A stretch of 64,000 nt of DNA from Chryseobacterium oranimense (GCF_900129755.1 NZ_FQWT01000003.1:248001-312000), one strand, 5' to 3'; shown: positions 17,504-26,449, counted from the first letter of the stretch. Made by a program: numbers and translations. Notes: a model not told the origin generated them from the letters alone.

Positions 17504-17828
17504 AATGTAATTTTTTATGATTTGTAATAGTAAATATAACAATTAAATCATCATACAGGGATAATTAATTTTAAAGAGATAATAAAATTCGGAATTTTAG
17601 CATTTTTTGCTTGATTATAGATTTACATGCTACGTTCCAATCTTTGGCCATAGCAATTTTAGATGAAACGTTTTTCAGAATTGGGAAAATAAACGGATCA
17701 GAGTAGCTGCATCCGTTCATGTTTTGATTTTTAAACAAACTTTGTTGTATTTAAGTTAGTACACTGTTAATACAACTTCAAGTTATCTAAATTACTGTGA
17801 AACCTTTATTGGTCGCGGTTTTGTCTTG
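17504..17828. other. 325-bp intergenic region
   Basis: AT-rich, with no supported gene. A near-consensus -7 box TATATTTA (minus strand, 17538-17531) could serve the 51-residue peptide gene. I see nothing else. Confidence 0.5.
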
Positions 17829-17902
17829 TGGAGAATACGGGGATCGAACCCGTCACCTTTAGACTGCCAGTCTAACGCTCTAGCCAGATGAGCTAATTCC
17901 CC
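17829..17902 (-). tRNA. tRNA-Ala (anticodon GGC)
   Basis: On the minus strand the acceptor stem GGGGAAT pairs with ATTCTCC and includes the G3-U70 wobble that identifies alanine tRNA. The anticodon arm is TTAGA, loop CTGGCAG, TCTAA, so the anticodon is GGC. The T-arm GACGGGTTCGATCCCCGT is canonical. CCA does not appear to be encoded. A -7 box lies 19 nt upstream. Confidence 0.95.
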
Positions 17903-17920
17903 TACTTTTTTAAAGCGGTA

Positions 17921-17928
17921 CAAAAGTA
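17921..17928 (-). promoter_or_regulatory. -7 box of tRNA-Ala
   Basis: On the minus strand TACTTTTG matches TAnnTTTG, 18 nt upstream of the mature tRNA 5' end. Confidence 0.6.
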
Positions 17929-18065
17929 AGTATTTAAACCGCATATCCAAATTTTTTTTCAATTTTTTTATTAGATTTTTTTACTTTTTTTAGATTGTCA
18001 TCATGCATTATAAATCATCAAAACAAAAAAAACGCATTCTAAATTCATAAAATACTTACAATCAA

Positions 18066-18548
18066 TCATTCACTTTCTTTTTTCATCTTCAATGCTCTCT
18101 GATAGAAAGACTGCTCAGCTATTTTTTCTTCTGCTTCATTAATTGCTGCAAGTAGATTATTTTTATTATCTGCGATTTCGCCAAGTACTTTTGACACCAG
18201 TTCCCAAACCGGCTGCATTTTTTCAATCAGTTCAATACCTTTAGGAGTCAGTATAATCAGTCTTCTGCGCTCATCCTGTTTGTCTTTTTTGGATTGAATA
18301 AGCTTTTGTTTCTCCAGTTCTTTCAGTAAACTTATGGTAGATGGATGGGTATACCCTATTTCGTTGGCAATTTCCACAACGCTCAGCATTTCTTTATGAT
18401 GGAGAGTAAAGATCACAGGGAACCATTTGGGTTCAAAGTCAATGCCGAAAGATTTATAAATCATGGCACCGTCTTTTCTCAATTGTTCACTTAAACGCTG
18501 CAGCCTCGTAGATATGGCCAGGATACCGGATTCATCTATTATATTCAT
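18066..18548 (-). CDS. MarR family transcriptional regulator
   Basis: A 160-residue winged-helix protein. The recognition region is NEIGYTHPSTISLLKELEKQ (about 60-80), followed by the wing segment KDKQDERRRLIILT typical of MarR. It overlaps the upstream GNAT gene by 4 nt, so the two are co-translated. It probably controls its own promoter: a 14-bp palindrome covers the -7 box of the unit at 19062-19077. Confidence 0.9.
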   Translation of the reverse strand: MNIIDESGILAISTRLQRLSEQLRKDGAMIYKSFGIDFEPKWFPVIFTLHHKEMLSVVEIANEIGYTHPSTISLLKELEKQKLIQSKKDKQDERRRLIILTPKGIELIEKMQPVWELVSKVLGEIADNKNNLLAAINEAEEKIAEQSFYQRALKMKKESE

Positions 18549-19048
18549 ACCTTTTGATTTATATTTAAATAGTAGAAAACATTATCTGCATTCATCAGTG
18601 GAAAACTTGCTGGCAGATTTTTCTTTTCAACCTGTGAAAAATGATTGCGTTCATAAAAACGCATGGCCGCCTTTAATATGTTAACGGTTCCAAGGTAAAT
18701 GGCATCAATTCCATTTTCACGGCAGAAAGATATTAAAACTTCCAGAAGTTCCTGGGCAATATTCAGCTCTTTTCCCCTGAATTCTTTTTTTACAAACATT
18801 TTTCTCACCGCTCCTGCCCTTTCATCAAATTTAACCAAAGCTATGGAACCTACCAGCTCATCGTCTATAAAAGCACCCCAGAAATTTCCACCTGGTTCCA
18901 TATAAAAGCTCTCAATCATTTTTAAATCCGGCTGATCTTCTATCGTGATAGGTACATTAAACTCTTTTTGCTGGATGGTAAGAATTAAATCAATCAGCTG
19001 ATCTGAATAACTGTTATCTAATTGTCGGATGATCATTTTCATATGCAT
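18545..19048 (-). CDS. GNAT family N-acetyltransferase
   Basis: A 167-residue GNAT domain protein. Motif A is seen as VKKEFRGKELNIAQELLEVL, a variant of the acetyl-CoA pyrophosphate loop (usual Q/RxxGxG/A, here RGKELN), and motif B as MRFYERNHFSQVEK. The substrate cannot be deduced. The annotated start has alternative Mets within 5 codons. It is first in a two-gene unit with the MarR regulator, the usual arrangement of a detoxification enzyme with its own repressor. Confidence 0.88.
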   Translation of the reverse strand: MHMKMIIRQLDNSYSDQLIDLILTIQQKEFNVPITIEDQPDLKMIESFYMEPGGNFWGAFIDDELVGSIALVKFDERAGAVRKMFVKKEFRGKELNIAQELLEVLISFCRENGIDAIYLGTVNILKAAMRFYERNHFSQVEKKNLPASFPLMNADNVFYYLNINQKV

Positions 19049-19061
19049 TTTATTTATAGTT

Positions 19062-19092
19062 CAAAACTACGTAGTTTGCTACATATATACAA
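19062..19092 (-). promoter_or_regulatory. promoter and overlapping palindromic operator of the GNAT-marR unit
   Basis: On the minus strand TTG (19092-19090), 20 nt, then TAGTTTTG (19069-19062) form a promoter. The perfect 14-bp palindrome AAACTACGTAGTTT (19064-19077) overlaps the -7 box. Its size and position suit a MarR dimer that blocks RNA polymerase. Confidence 0.7.
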
Positions 19093-19134
19093 CCTGTTTT
19101 TTATTTTTATAAAAAAATTAACAATATCAGCCAA

Positions 19135-19165
19135 TAAAAAACGTATGCCATTCTGACATACGTTA
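19135..19165 (-). terminator. terminator of the RND efflux operon
   Basis: AACGTATG (19140-19147) pairs with CATACGTT (19157-19164). The A-run just left of it becomes T in the minus-strand transcript. It lies 23 nt past the outer-membrane factor stop. Confidence 0.8.
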
Positions 19166-19187
19166 TTATTTTATATTGAGTGGATTT

Positions 19188-20603
19188 CTATTTCCATCCA
19201 CCGCCAAGAGCCTGGTAAAGCTCTACAGCAGCTTTCATTTTGCTGTATTCTGCATTGGAAATATTCAGTTCTGCATTTAATGAATTCACACTTGCATTCA
19301 ATACTTCAAGATAGTTGGCCATACCGTAGTTAACAAGTTCCTGAGAATATTCAACAGAATTCTTATAAGCATTAAGTTCTTTCTGTTTTAACTCAATAAA
19401 AGAATCCTGAACCGAGAATACACGGATTGCATCTGAAACCTCTTTTCCGGCTGTAAGTACTGTTTTTCTAAAATTCAGATAAGCCGTTTCCTGATTGGCC
19501 AGGCTTACTTCATAATTGGTTTTGATTGCTCTTCTGTTTAAAATCGGCTGAGCCAAACCTCCCACTACACTTGCAAACAATGAATTTACACTGAATAAAT
19601 GGTCAATATCAAGGGACTGGATTCCTCCGCTTCCTGTAATTTTTAAAGTAGGATAAAACTGAGCTTTTGCAGCATTGGTCAGTTCAAAAGTATTCATTAG
19701 ATTATATTCCGCTCTCATTACATCAGGACGGTTGGCCAGTAACTGGGCAGGATATCCTAACTTTAAATCAACCGGAACCTGCTGGCTTCTCAATGTTGAT
19801 CTTTCAATGGTATGGGAAGGCTCTCCCATCAGCAGACTCATTGTATTTTCCAACAGCTGGATCTGAGTATCCATGTCGATCAGTAATGACTTAGCATTGA
19901 AAACCAATGCCTCACTCTGCTGAACGGCAACTTCCGTTACTGTTCCCGCAACTTTCAAAGCTTTAGTGGTTTCCAAATTCTTCTCACGAACAGCAATAGT
20001 TTCTGTTATGATTCTTTTCTGATCATCAAAAGTCAGCAATTGATAATAAGCAGAGGCAATGGAGGCAACCAGGTCACTTTTAACAGCTCTGTGCGCTGCA
20101 ACAGTTCCTAAATAGGTAGCTAACTGAGCTTTTTCCTGAGCTTTCAGTTTACCCCAGAGATCAGCTTCCCAGCCTAAACTTGCCGTAATATCAAGCTGGT
20201 TGATATACCGTCTCTCTCCAAATAACTGACCGGTCTGCGTATTTAAAGACTGAGTCTGGAAAGAATAGCCGGGACCTACTGTTAACGTCGGTTCATAGGC
20301 TGCCTTACTCTGCTTTAAGTAAGCTTCCGCAGAATTGATGCTCTGCAGGGCGATCCTTATATCTAAATTATTATCCAAAGCCTTTGAAATATGCTTCTGA
20401 AGTATAGGATCAGTAAATATTTCTTTCCATGAAACATTGGCGATCGTTGTACTGTCAGAAGGCAGCATATCTGTACGGAAAAGCTTTTCGTCTACAACGT
20501 TTTTCGGTCTTTCGTACTCTTTTCTAGCCATACAGGAGGTAACTGCACCAAGAATTGCAACTGAAAAAGTTATTCCTTTTATGATGTTTAATAAACTCTT
20601 CAT
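19188..20603 (-). CDS. RND efflux outer membrane factor (NodT/OprM family lipoprotein)
   Basis: The 471-residue TolC-like channel forms the outer-membrane exit of the tripartite pump. The lipobox VTSC near residue 24 predicts a lipid anchor. Two OEP repeats are visible, each with long alpha-helical stretches; ANRPDVMRAEYNL is characteristic of the second repeat and AKAQFYPTLKITGSGG of the barrel entry. It is the last gene of the operon, separated from the pump gene by a 96-nt spacer holding an imperfect inverted repeat. Confidence 0.93.
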   Translation of the reverse strand: MKSLLNIIKGITFSVAILGAVTSCMARKEYERPKNVVDEKLFRTDMLPSDSTTIANVSWKEIFTDPILQKHISKALDNNLDIRIALQSINSAEAYLKQSKAAYEPTLTVGPGYSFQTQSLNTQTGQLFGERRYINQLDITASLGWEADLWGKLKAQEKAQLATYLGTVAAHRAVKSDLVASIASAYYQLLTFDDQKRIITETIAVREKNLETTKALKVAGTVTEVAVQQSEALVFNAKSLLIDMDTQIQLLENTMSLLMGEPSHTIERSTLRSQQVPVDLKLGYPAQLLANRPDVMRAEYNLMNTFELTNAAKAQFYPTLKITGSGGIQSLDIDHLFSVNSLFASVVGGLAQPILNRRAIKTNYEVSLANQETAYLNFRKTVLTAGKEVSDAIRVFSVQDSFIELKQKELNAYKNSVEYSQELVNYGMANYLEVLNASVNSLNAELNISNAEYSKMKAAVELYQALGGGWK

Positions 20604-20611
20604 TATTTTTA

Positions 20612-20696
20612 ATTAGAAGTTAGAAATTAGAAACCAGAGGTTAGAAGCTGAGCATTAGACTAATTTCTAAGCTCTAACTTCTAGCTTCTCTAATTA
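20612..20696. repeat. imperfect intergenic inverted repeat
   Basis: The left part is built of TTAGAAGTTAGAAATTAGAA-like units. The right part (TAATTTCTAAGCTCTAACTT and onward) is roughly its reverse complement. It fills the spacer between pump and outer-membrane factor genes and could form a long hairpin in their shared mRNA. Confidence 0.6.
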
Positions 20697-20699
20697 ATT

Positions 20700-23600
20700 T
20701 TATTCTGCTAAATTGATATCTTCTTTCTTAATAGGTTTAATTTTTTCCTGAAGTGTTTCAAAAATCACATACAGTACAGGAATTACAAATAATCCTAAAA
20801 TAGTTCCTATCAATAGCCCGATCGCTGCACCCGTTGCAATAGACCTGTTCCCTACCGCACCGATTCCGCTTGCAAGAACCAACGGCAATAGACCGAAGAT
20901 AAAGGCAAAGGACGTCATCAGAATTGGTCTTATCCTGGCTTTAGCCGCATTAATGGCAGACATGACAATGGTTTCCCCATGATGTCTTCGCTGGACCGCA
21001 AATTCAACGATAAGAATCGCATTTTTCGCAAGTAACCCAACGAGCATGATCAGGGCAATCTGGAAGTAAATGTTATTTTCCAGACCCATAATTTTCTGTC
21101 CGAAATAAGCTCCCATTACCCCGAGAGGAAGAGAAATAACTACGATCAGCGGAAGGATATAACTTTCATACTGAGCAGAAAGAATAAAGTAAACAAAGAT
21201 CAAACTTAATCCGAAGATCAGAAGCGTCTGTGATCCTGAATTTAATTCTTCCCTGGTCAGCCCGGTAAACTCAACTGCATAGTTTTGGTTCAGCGTTTCG
21301 TTGGCTACCTGCTGTACAGCAGTAATAGCATCCCCGGAACTGTATCCTGCAGAGTTTGCTCCTGTTACTTTCACAGAAGTAAACAGGTTATAACGGCTTA
21401 CCGACTGAGGTCCGTATGCTTTTTTCAGGGTAACGAACTGCGAAATCGGAGACATTATTCCTGAACCGGTTCTTACGTATAATTCATTAAGATTTTCAAT
21501 GTTTTTTCTGTTTTCAGGAAGCGCCTGAACCATTACTCTGAACTGTTTCCCGTATTTGGTAAAGTCAGCGGTATAGATACCTCCGATGTACCCCTGCATG
21601 GTAGCCAGGATATCACTTACGGAAACTCCAAGCTGCTTGGTCAGAGGAACATTGATCTCCATCTGATACTGAGGATATTTTGTATTGAATGAAGTCTGGG
21701 CAAATTCTATTTCAGGTCTTTCCATCAGTTTCCCGATGAATTCGTTGGTTTTATTATCCAGATCAGCATATTCACCTCCCGATTTATCCAGAAGCACCAT
21801 TTCAAAACCGGCACTGTTCCCGAATCCGGGTACACTTGGCGGCTGGAAGAATACCACTTTGGCATCAGGAACGGATCCTACGATGCCGAATAATTTTTTA
21901 GTGATGTCTTCAGAAGTCTGGCCGTCTTTTTTTCTTTCATCAAAAGGCTTCAATTTAACGAAGGCGAGACCATTGTTACTTCCGTTTCCGGATAAGAATC
22001 CTCTACCGGTAGAAATCGTCACGTTCTGTACTCCCGGAACTTTTAAAGCTTTAGCCTGAAGTGTTTTTAAAGCATTATACGTTCTTTCCATAGAAGCTCC
22101 CGGAGGTAGCTGAACGTCTGTAAAGATAATTCCTCTGTCTTCTGTAGGTACAAAACCTTTTTTCATGGTGCTGCTCGCCCAGAATAAAATACCTCCGGTC
22201 ACCGCGAAGATGATCAGGGTTACCCATTTATGTCTCAGCAGGAATACAAATCCTCTTCCGTAACGCTCTGTGGTTGTTTTGAAAGCAATATTGAATTTGT
22301 AGAAGAATTTCTGAAGAAAATTAAGTTTGCTGTATTCTTTATGATGCTCTGCATGAGGCTTTAAAAACAGTGAACATAAAACCGGGCTCAGCGTCAAGGC
22401 ATTGATTGCAGAAATGATAATCGCAATAATCAAAGTAATTCCAAACTGCTGGTAGAATACCCCTGTAGGACCCGTAATGAATGTTACGGGAATAAATACA
22501 GCTGCCATTACCAAAGTAATAGAGATAATCGCTCCTGTGATTTCGTCCATTGCCTCTACCGTTGCTTTTTTAGCATCGGAAATACCATGTTCCATCTTCG
22601 CATGGACGGCCTCGACGACGACGATGGCATCATCCACAACGATACCAATCGCAAGTACCAATGCAAATAAGGTTAAGAGGTTTAAGGAATACCCGAATAA
22701 ATTCAGGAAGAAGAATGCTCCCACAATAGATACCGGAACCGCAATGGCCGGAATCAGGGTAGATCTGAAATCCTGAAGGAATATATACACAACAATAAAT
22801 ACAAGAATAAAGGCTTCGATCAGGGTATGCACTACCTTTTCGATTGAAGCTTCAAGGAATTCGTTTGTATCAAAGTTGAAGGTATATTTAATTCCCTGTG
22901 GAAAAGTTCCTTCCGCTGATTTCAGGTAAGTTTTAATATTTTTAATGATCTCCTGGGCATTGGATCCCGGAGTCTGGAAGATCCCCATACTGATGGACGG
23001 GTTGTTTCCGTTTTCCCCGATTCCGGTGTAAGACTGACCTGCCAGCTCTACTTTGGCAACATCTTTCAGCATTAAATTCTGTCCGTCACCAAGGGATTTA
23101 ATAATGATATTATCGTATTGTTCCTTATCGTTGAATTTACCTACATATTTGATGATATATTCAAAAGAACTTCCGCTGTTCTGCCCGATAGAACCTGCAG
23201 CTGCCTCTCTACTCTGCTCGTTGATGGCATTGGTAACATCCGTAGGTGTTATGCTGTAGGCTGCCATTTTTGCAGGATCCAGCCAGATTCTCATGGAATA
23301 GTTCTTACCACCGAAAACGTTGGCATCCCCTACACCGTTGATCCTTTTAAGATTCGGTATAATGTTAATATTCAGGAAGTTTTGAAGGTATACATCATCC
23401 AGATCTTTGTTTTCCGAATAGAAAGACATATACATCAGGGCACTGGTCTGCTGTTTCTGGGTAACTACCCCTGAACGGGTTACTTCTGAAGGAAGAAGCG
23501 GTGTCGCTCTGGCTACACGGTTCTGTACGTTTACCGCTGCGATATCCGGATCTATTCCTTGTTTAAAGAAAACCTGAATCTGGGCAGAACCGTCGTTTCC

Positions 23601-23846
23601 GGCGCTGGAAGTGATATAATCCATTCCTTCTACCCCGTTAATCTGCTCTTCAAGAGGTACTACAACACTTTTCATCACAGTTTCCGCATTGGCCCCGGTA
23701 TAGTTTGCGGATACGCTTACTGTAGGCGGCGCAATGTCCGGATACTGGGTAACCGGCAGCGATATCAATCCCAATACCCCGAGAATAACAATCAGAATTG
23801 ATATTACGGTGGATAAAACCGGTCGGTTTATAAAATTTTTAATCAT
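20700..23846 (-). CDS. RND efflux pump, HAE1 (AcrB-like) family permease
   Basis: The 1048-residue inner-membrane pump has the normal length, 12 transmembrane segments in two halves and two large periplasmic loops. Family marks include the N-terminal FINRPVLSTVISILIVILG, the proton-relay pair in AIGIVVDDAIVVVEAV (about residue 405), GFVPTEDRG and the second-half lysine-containing segment GLLAKNAILIVEFA. It uses the proton gradient to expel hydrophobic compounds, probably drugs, dyes or bile-like detergents. The adaptor stop is 1 nt upstream. Confidence 0.95.
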   Translation of the reverse strand: MIKNFINRPVLSTVISILIVILGVLGLISLPVTQYPDIAPPTVSVSANYTGANAETVMKSVVVPLEEQINGVEGMDYITSSAGNDGSAQIQVFFKQGIDPDIAAVNVQNRVARATPLLPSEVTRSGVVTQKQQTSALMYMSFYSENKDLDDVYLQNFLNINIIPNLKRINGVGDANVFGGKNYSMRIWLDPAKMAAYSITPTDVTNAINEQSREAAAGSIGQNSGSSFEYIIKYVGKFNDKEQYDNIIIKSLGDGQNLMLKDVAKVELAGQSYTGIGENGNNPSISMGIFQTPGSNAQEIIKNIKTYLKSAEGTFPQGIKYTFNFDTNEFLEASIEKVVHTLIEAFILVFIVVYIFLQDFRSTLIPAIAVPVSIVGAFFFLNLFGYSLNLLTLFALVLAIGIVVDDAIVVVEAVHAKMEHGISDAKKATVEAMDEITGAIISITLVMAAVFIPVTFITGPTGVFYQQFGITLIIAIIISAINALTLSPVLCSLFLKPHAEHHKEYSKLNFLQKFFYKFNIAFKTTTERYGRGFVFLLRHKWVTLIIFAVTGGILFWASSTMKKGFVPTEDRGIIFTDVQLPPGASMERTYNALKTLQAKALKVPGVQNVTISTGRGFLSGNGSNNGLAFVKLKPFDERKKDGQTSEDITKKLFGIVGSVPDAKVVFFQPPSVPGFGNSAGFEMVLLDKSGGEYADLDNKTNEFIGKLMERPEIEFAQTSFNTKYPQYQMEINVPLTKQLGVSVSDILATMQGYIGGIYTADFTKYGKQFRVMVQALPENRKNIENLNELYVRTGSGIMSPISQFVTLKKAYGPQSVSRYNLFTSVKVTGANSAGYSSGDAITAVQQVANETLNQNYAVEFTGLTREELNSGSQTLLIFGLSLIFVYFILSAQYESYILPLIVVISLPLGVMGAYFGQKIMGLENNIYFQIALIMLVGLLAKNAILIVEFAVQRRHHGETIVMSAINAAKARIRPILMTSFAFIFGLLPLVLASGIGAVGNRSIATGAAIGLLIGTILGLFVIPVLYVIFETLQEKIKPIKKEDINLAE

Positions 23847-23847
23847 T

Positions 23848-25032
23848 TTAGAATTTCGGTTTTATTGATTGAACAAGGCTATCCATTTTTACAGGTTTCT
23901 TTTTAACGGCTGTTCCCGGTTTTAACCCTCCAATACCTGCTGCAACAATAACTTCTCCTTTGTTGACACCAGATTTTATAAGCGCAAGATTATCTATTCT
24001 GTCAATAACATTTACTACAACATTTTTAGCTGTGTCCTTATCTACCTTATAGACATAAACAATACCCTGCTGCTCGTAAGTTGCACTTTCAGGCACAACC
24101 AATACATTATCGTAATGTTGCGGGAATCTTATGGTTCCGCTGTTACCGTTGCTTAAGAGTTTCTGAGCATTGGTAAAAGCTACTCTGAACTGTATGGTAC
24201 CGGTGGTAGGGTCAATCTGCCCGGTAATGGCTTCAATTCTTCCTTTTTCAGGATAGAGGCTTCCATTAGCCAGCTGAAGTTCTACCATCGGAAGGTTTTT
24301 GATCTTTTCAGGCATGGATGCTCCCGGAGATTTTTCAAGGAAATCAAAATATTCTTTTTCATTCATTGAGAAATAGGCGAAAATTTCAGAAGTATCAGAA
24401 ATCGTCGTCAGTGCAGTCTGATCGGTCGGACCTACCAAACTTCCTACTTTTAATGGAAGTCTTCCGATTACTCCTGAAATAGGGGCACGGATGATAGAAT
24501 ATTCGATATTGGCTTCTACACCTTTATAGTTGGCAACAGCCTGTCTTTTTGCCGCGGTAGCCTGTTGCAGCTGGGCCTGGGCCTGGGCCAGATTGGCCTG
24601 AGCCGTTTGCAGCTGTACATTACTGATGATATTTTTCTGAACAAGAGGTTTCAGCTTATTGACTTCTACCTGCGCCGCATTTACAGAGGCCTGTGCTGCT
24701 GCAATATTAGATTCCGCAGCGCCGATCCCGGCTTTGGAAGCAGCGGCATTTTCGGTCAGGATATTGGTTTCAAGACGGAACAATGGCTGGCCTTTGGTAA
24801 CATATTGTCCTTCGTCTACAAGCACCTGGGTAATATATCCCTGTATTTTTGCCCGGACATCATTGTTCACCCTTCCCTGGATGGTAGCGGGGAAGGTCTG
24901 ATAGCCCACTATATTTTTTGACTCCACAGATACTACAGGATAAGGTTTCGGACCATCCTGTTTCGGAGCTTCTTTTTTGCAGGCTGTCAGTGAAAACGCT
25001 GCAATAGAAAGTATAACTAGCTTATTATTCAT
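23848..25032 (-). CDS. RND efflux periplasmic adaptor (membrane fusion protein)
   Basis: This 394-residue lipoprotein (lipobox LTAC near residue 18, then KKEAPKQ) links pump and outer-membrane channel. Lipoyl halves flank a long Ala/Gln-rich coiled-coil hairpin (about 95-165). APISGVIGRLPLKVGSLVGP and the later beta-barrel and membrane-proximal domains follow. It starts 1 nt after the regulator gene and ends 1 nt before the pump. Confidence 0.94.
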   Translation of the reverse strand: MNNKLVILSIAAFSLTACKKEAPKQDGPKPYPVVSVESKNIVGYQTFPATIQGRVNNDVRAKIQGYITQVLVDEGQYVTKGQPLFRLETNILTENAAASKAGIGAAESNIAAAQASVNAAQVEVNKLKPLVQKNIISNVQLQTAQANLAQAQAQLQQATAAKRQAVANYKGVEANIEYSIIRAPISGVIGRLPLKVGSLVGPTDQTALTTISDTSEIFAYFSMNEKEYFDFLEKSPGASMPEKIKNLPMVELQLANGSLYPEKGRIEAITGQIDPTTGTIQFRVAFTNAQKLLSNGNSGTIRFPQHYDNVLVVPESATYEQQGIVYVYKVDKDTAKNVVVNVIDRIDNLALIKSGVNKGEVIVAAGIGGLKPGTAVKKKPVKMDSLVQSIKPKF

Positions 25033-25033
25033 T

Positions 25034-25489
25034 TTAAAGTTTATTAAGAGATTCCTGAATATTTTCTATGTTTTTGTATAAAAGTGCTTTGTAAGCTTCT
25101 ATTCGTTCGTTGTATTCATTGTCCTGATTTTTTTTAAAGCTGTTCAGGTCATCGAGCAATTTGAGTTCGTCTTTCATTTTCTGAACTATTTTTTCAAATC
25201 TGATTTTCTTGTACTCGTCATTGATGAAAAAATACCGTTTCCGTTCATCCATCTTGTTATGATCGATGATGAGCTGCGCATTCAAAAGCAGTGAAATACT
25301 TGTAGATACAGAGCTTTTGCTTGCACATAGCACTTCAACGAATTCATCAAAGGTAATTCCTACTTTCTCATAATCGAAAAGCAGGTAGGCATAAATCTTT
25401 GAAGCTAAAGGCGGTAGGTTGAAAACGGTGCCGTAAAATTTCACGGCATCCTGAAAAATTTTCTCATCAATTTCTATACTTTGGTGCAT
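25034..25489 (-). CDS. GbsR/MarR-type transcriptional regulator of the efflux operon
   Basis: The 151-residue winged-helix protein has LPPLASKIYAYLLFDYEKVG, helix-turn-helix ASKSSVSTSISLLLNAQLI (about 55-75) and a wing with DERKRYFFIND, the layout of the GbsR-like branch of MarR. The C-terminal half is a predicted coiled coil for dimerisation. It is the first gene of the efflux operon, 1 nt before the adaptor. A 15-nt dyad upstream of its own -7 box suggests autoregulation. Confidence 0.88.
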   Translation of the reverse strand: MHQSIEIDEKIFQDAVKFYGTVFNLPPLASKIYAYLLFDYEKVGITFDEFVEVLCASKSSVSTSISLLLNAQLIIDHNKMDERKRYFFINDEYKKIRFEKIVQKMKDELKLLDDLNSFKKNQDNEYNERIEAYKALLYKNIENIQESLNKL

Positions 25490-25505
25490 AATATAAAAAT
25501 TTTGA

Positions 25506-25532
25506 CAAAAGTAGAAATTAGTTCAGAACTAA
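25506..25532 (-). promoter_or_regulatory. -7 box and dyad operator of the efflux operon
   Basis: On the minus strand TACTTTTG (25513-25506) matches TAnnTTTG. Immediately upstream, TTAGTTC-A-GAACTAA (25518-25532) is a perfect dyad with one central base, placed between the -7 and the expected -33 position. It is the likely binding site of the regulator encoded just downstream. Confidence 0.65.
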
Positions 25533-25605
25533 ACGAACAAACACGATAGAGTTTATAAATACAGACTCTTTTAAAAATTCAATGATAGTTGATTTAACTT
25601 TTGTC

Positions 25606-26118
25606 TCAAATTATAATCTTCTCAAAGGCTTTTCTCATTCCTCCTGCCAAAAGTACTTCACCACAATAGGAATACCCCTTGCTTTCAAGGATTTTCAGCA
25701 TAGCGATATTATCATAATTGGTATCTACTTTTATGCTCTGAATTCCGTGGGACCTTGTAAAATCTTCAATATGGTCAAAAAGTTTTTTTACCATTCCTTT
25801 CCCTGCAAATTTTTCATCAACAGCTACTCTATGGACAACAACAAATTCTCCGTCGCTCAGCCATGCTCCTTCGATGGTACTGTAAGCAGGTTCGTCATTT
25901 AAAATAAGAGCTGTATACACTGCAATCTCTCCGTCAACGGTAAGAACATATCCAAAGCCTTTGGCAATGTCGCTTTCCACAGTTCCCTGGTTGGGATATC
26001 CATTCTGCCATTGGGTACTTCCGTCCTTTTTTCTTCTTTCGATGGACTGCCGGATTATTCCCCAGATAATATCCCTGTCCTCAATTTGTGCTTTTCTTAG
26101 TTTCGTCTCTGAATTCAT
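25606..26118 (-). CDS. GNAT family N-acetyltransferase
   Basis: A 170-residue GNAT protein. Motif A VAVDEKFAGKGMVKKLFDHI has the canonical x-GKG-M acetyl-CoA loop, and motif B is MLKILESKGYSYCGEV. The acceptor substrate is not apparent. It stands alone upstream of the efflux regulator on the same strand, with its own spacing, so I do not place it in the efflux operon. Confidence 0.88.
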   Translation of the reverse strand: MNSETKLRKAQIEDRDIIWGIIRQSIERRKKDGSTQWQNGYPNQGTVESDIAKGFGYVLTVDGEIAVYTALILNDEPAYSTIEGAWLSDGEFVVVHRVAVDEKFAGKGMVKKLFDHIEDFTRSHGIQSIKVDTNYDNIAMLKILESKGYSYCGEVLLAGGMRKAFEKIII

Positions 26119-26290
26119 TAATGTGTGGATTGTTAAATTGAAAGATTAAATAATTGAAGATTTAAAATTAGTGTGTAATTTATCTTTTGTTTTTAGGTTT
26201 TGGCTAAAGCCATTGTAACGGCTCATTAATTTAGGCGGGCTAAAGCCCACCTCTATTGAATATTTAAAAATCTGGAATTTTAATTTCCAA

Positions 26291-26353
26291 AATCTTTAAT
26301 CTTTAATCTTTAATCTTTAATCTTTAATCTTTAATCTTTAATCTTTAATCTTT
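26291..26353. repeat. (AATCTTT)9 tandem heptanucleotide repeat
   Basis: Nine perfect uninterrupted copies of AATCTTT, 63 bp. It is non-coding and lies about 60 nt upstream of the GNAT start region on one side and downstream of the DUF2007 gene on the other. Slippage should make the copy number variable between strains. Confidence 0.95.
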
Positions 26354-26381
26354 TAATAACGATTTATTATTTGAACCAAAA

Positions 26382-26413
26382 AACCGAAAACTAATTAAAA
26401 TTAATTTTCGGTT
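26382..26413 (-). terminator. terminator after the DUF2007 gene
   Basis: AACCGAAAACTAATT (26382-26396) pairs, with one mismatch, with AATTAATTTTCGGTT (26399-26413). The A-run on the left gives T in the minus-strand transcript. Confidence 0.7.
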
Positions 26414-26449
26414 CGAAGTAGTAAAATTTAAAATTATGAAATTGTTTTT

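Larger units (their letters stand above)
26119..26449. other. 331-bp intergenic region with repeats
   Basis: It contains two hairpins with the same GGCTAAAGCC core (26201-26212 and 26237-26248), nine tandem copies of AATCTTT (26291-26353) and a terminator (26382-26413). No gene is supported. Confidence 0.75.

Noticed and set aside
26291..26353. Possible CRISPR-like array
   Set aside because: The repeat unit is 7 nt without spacers and there are no cas genes. It is a simple tandem repeat.
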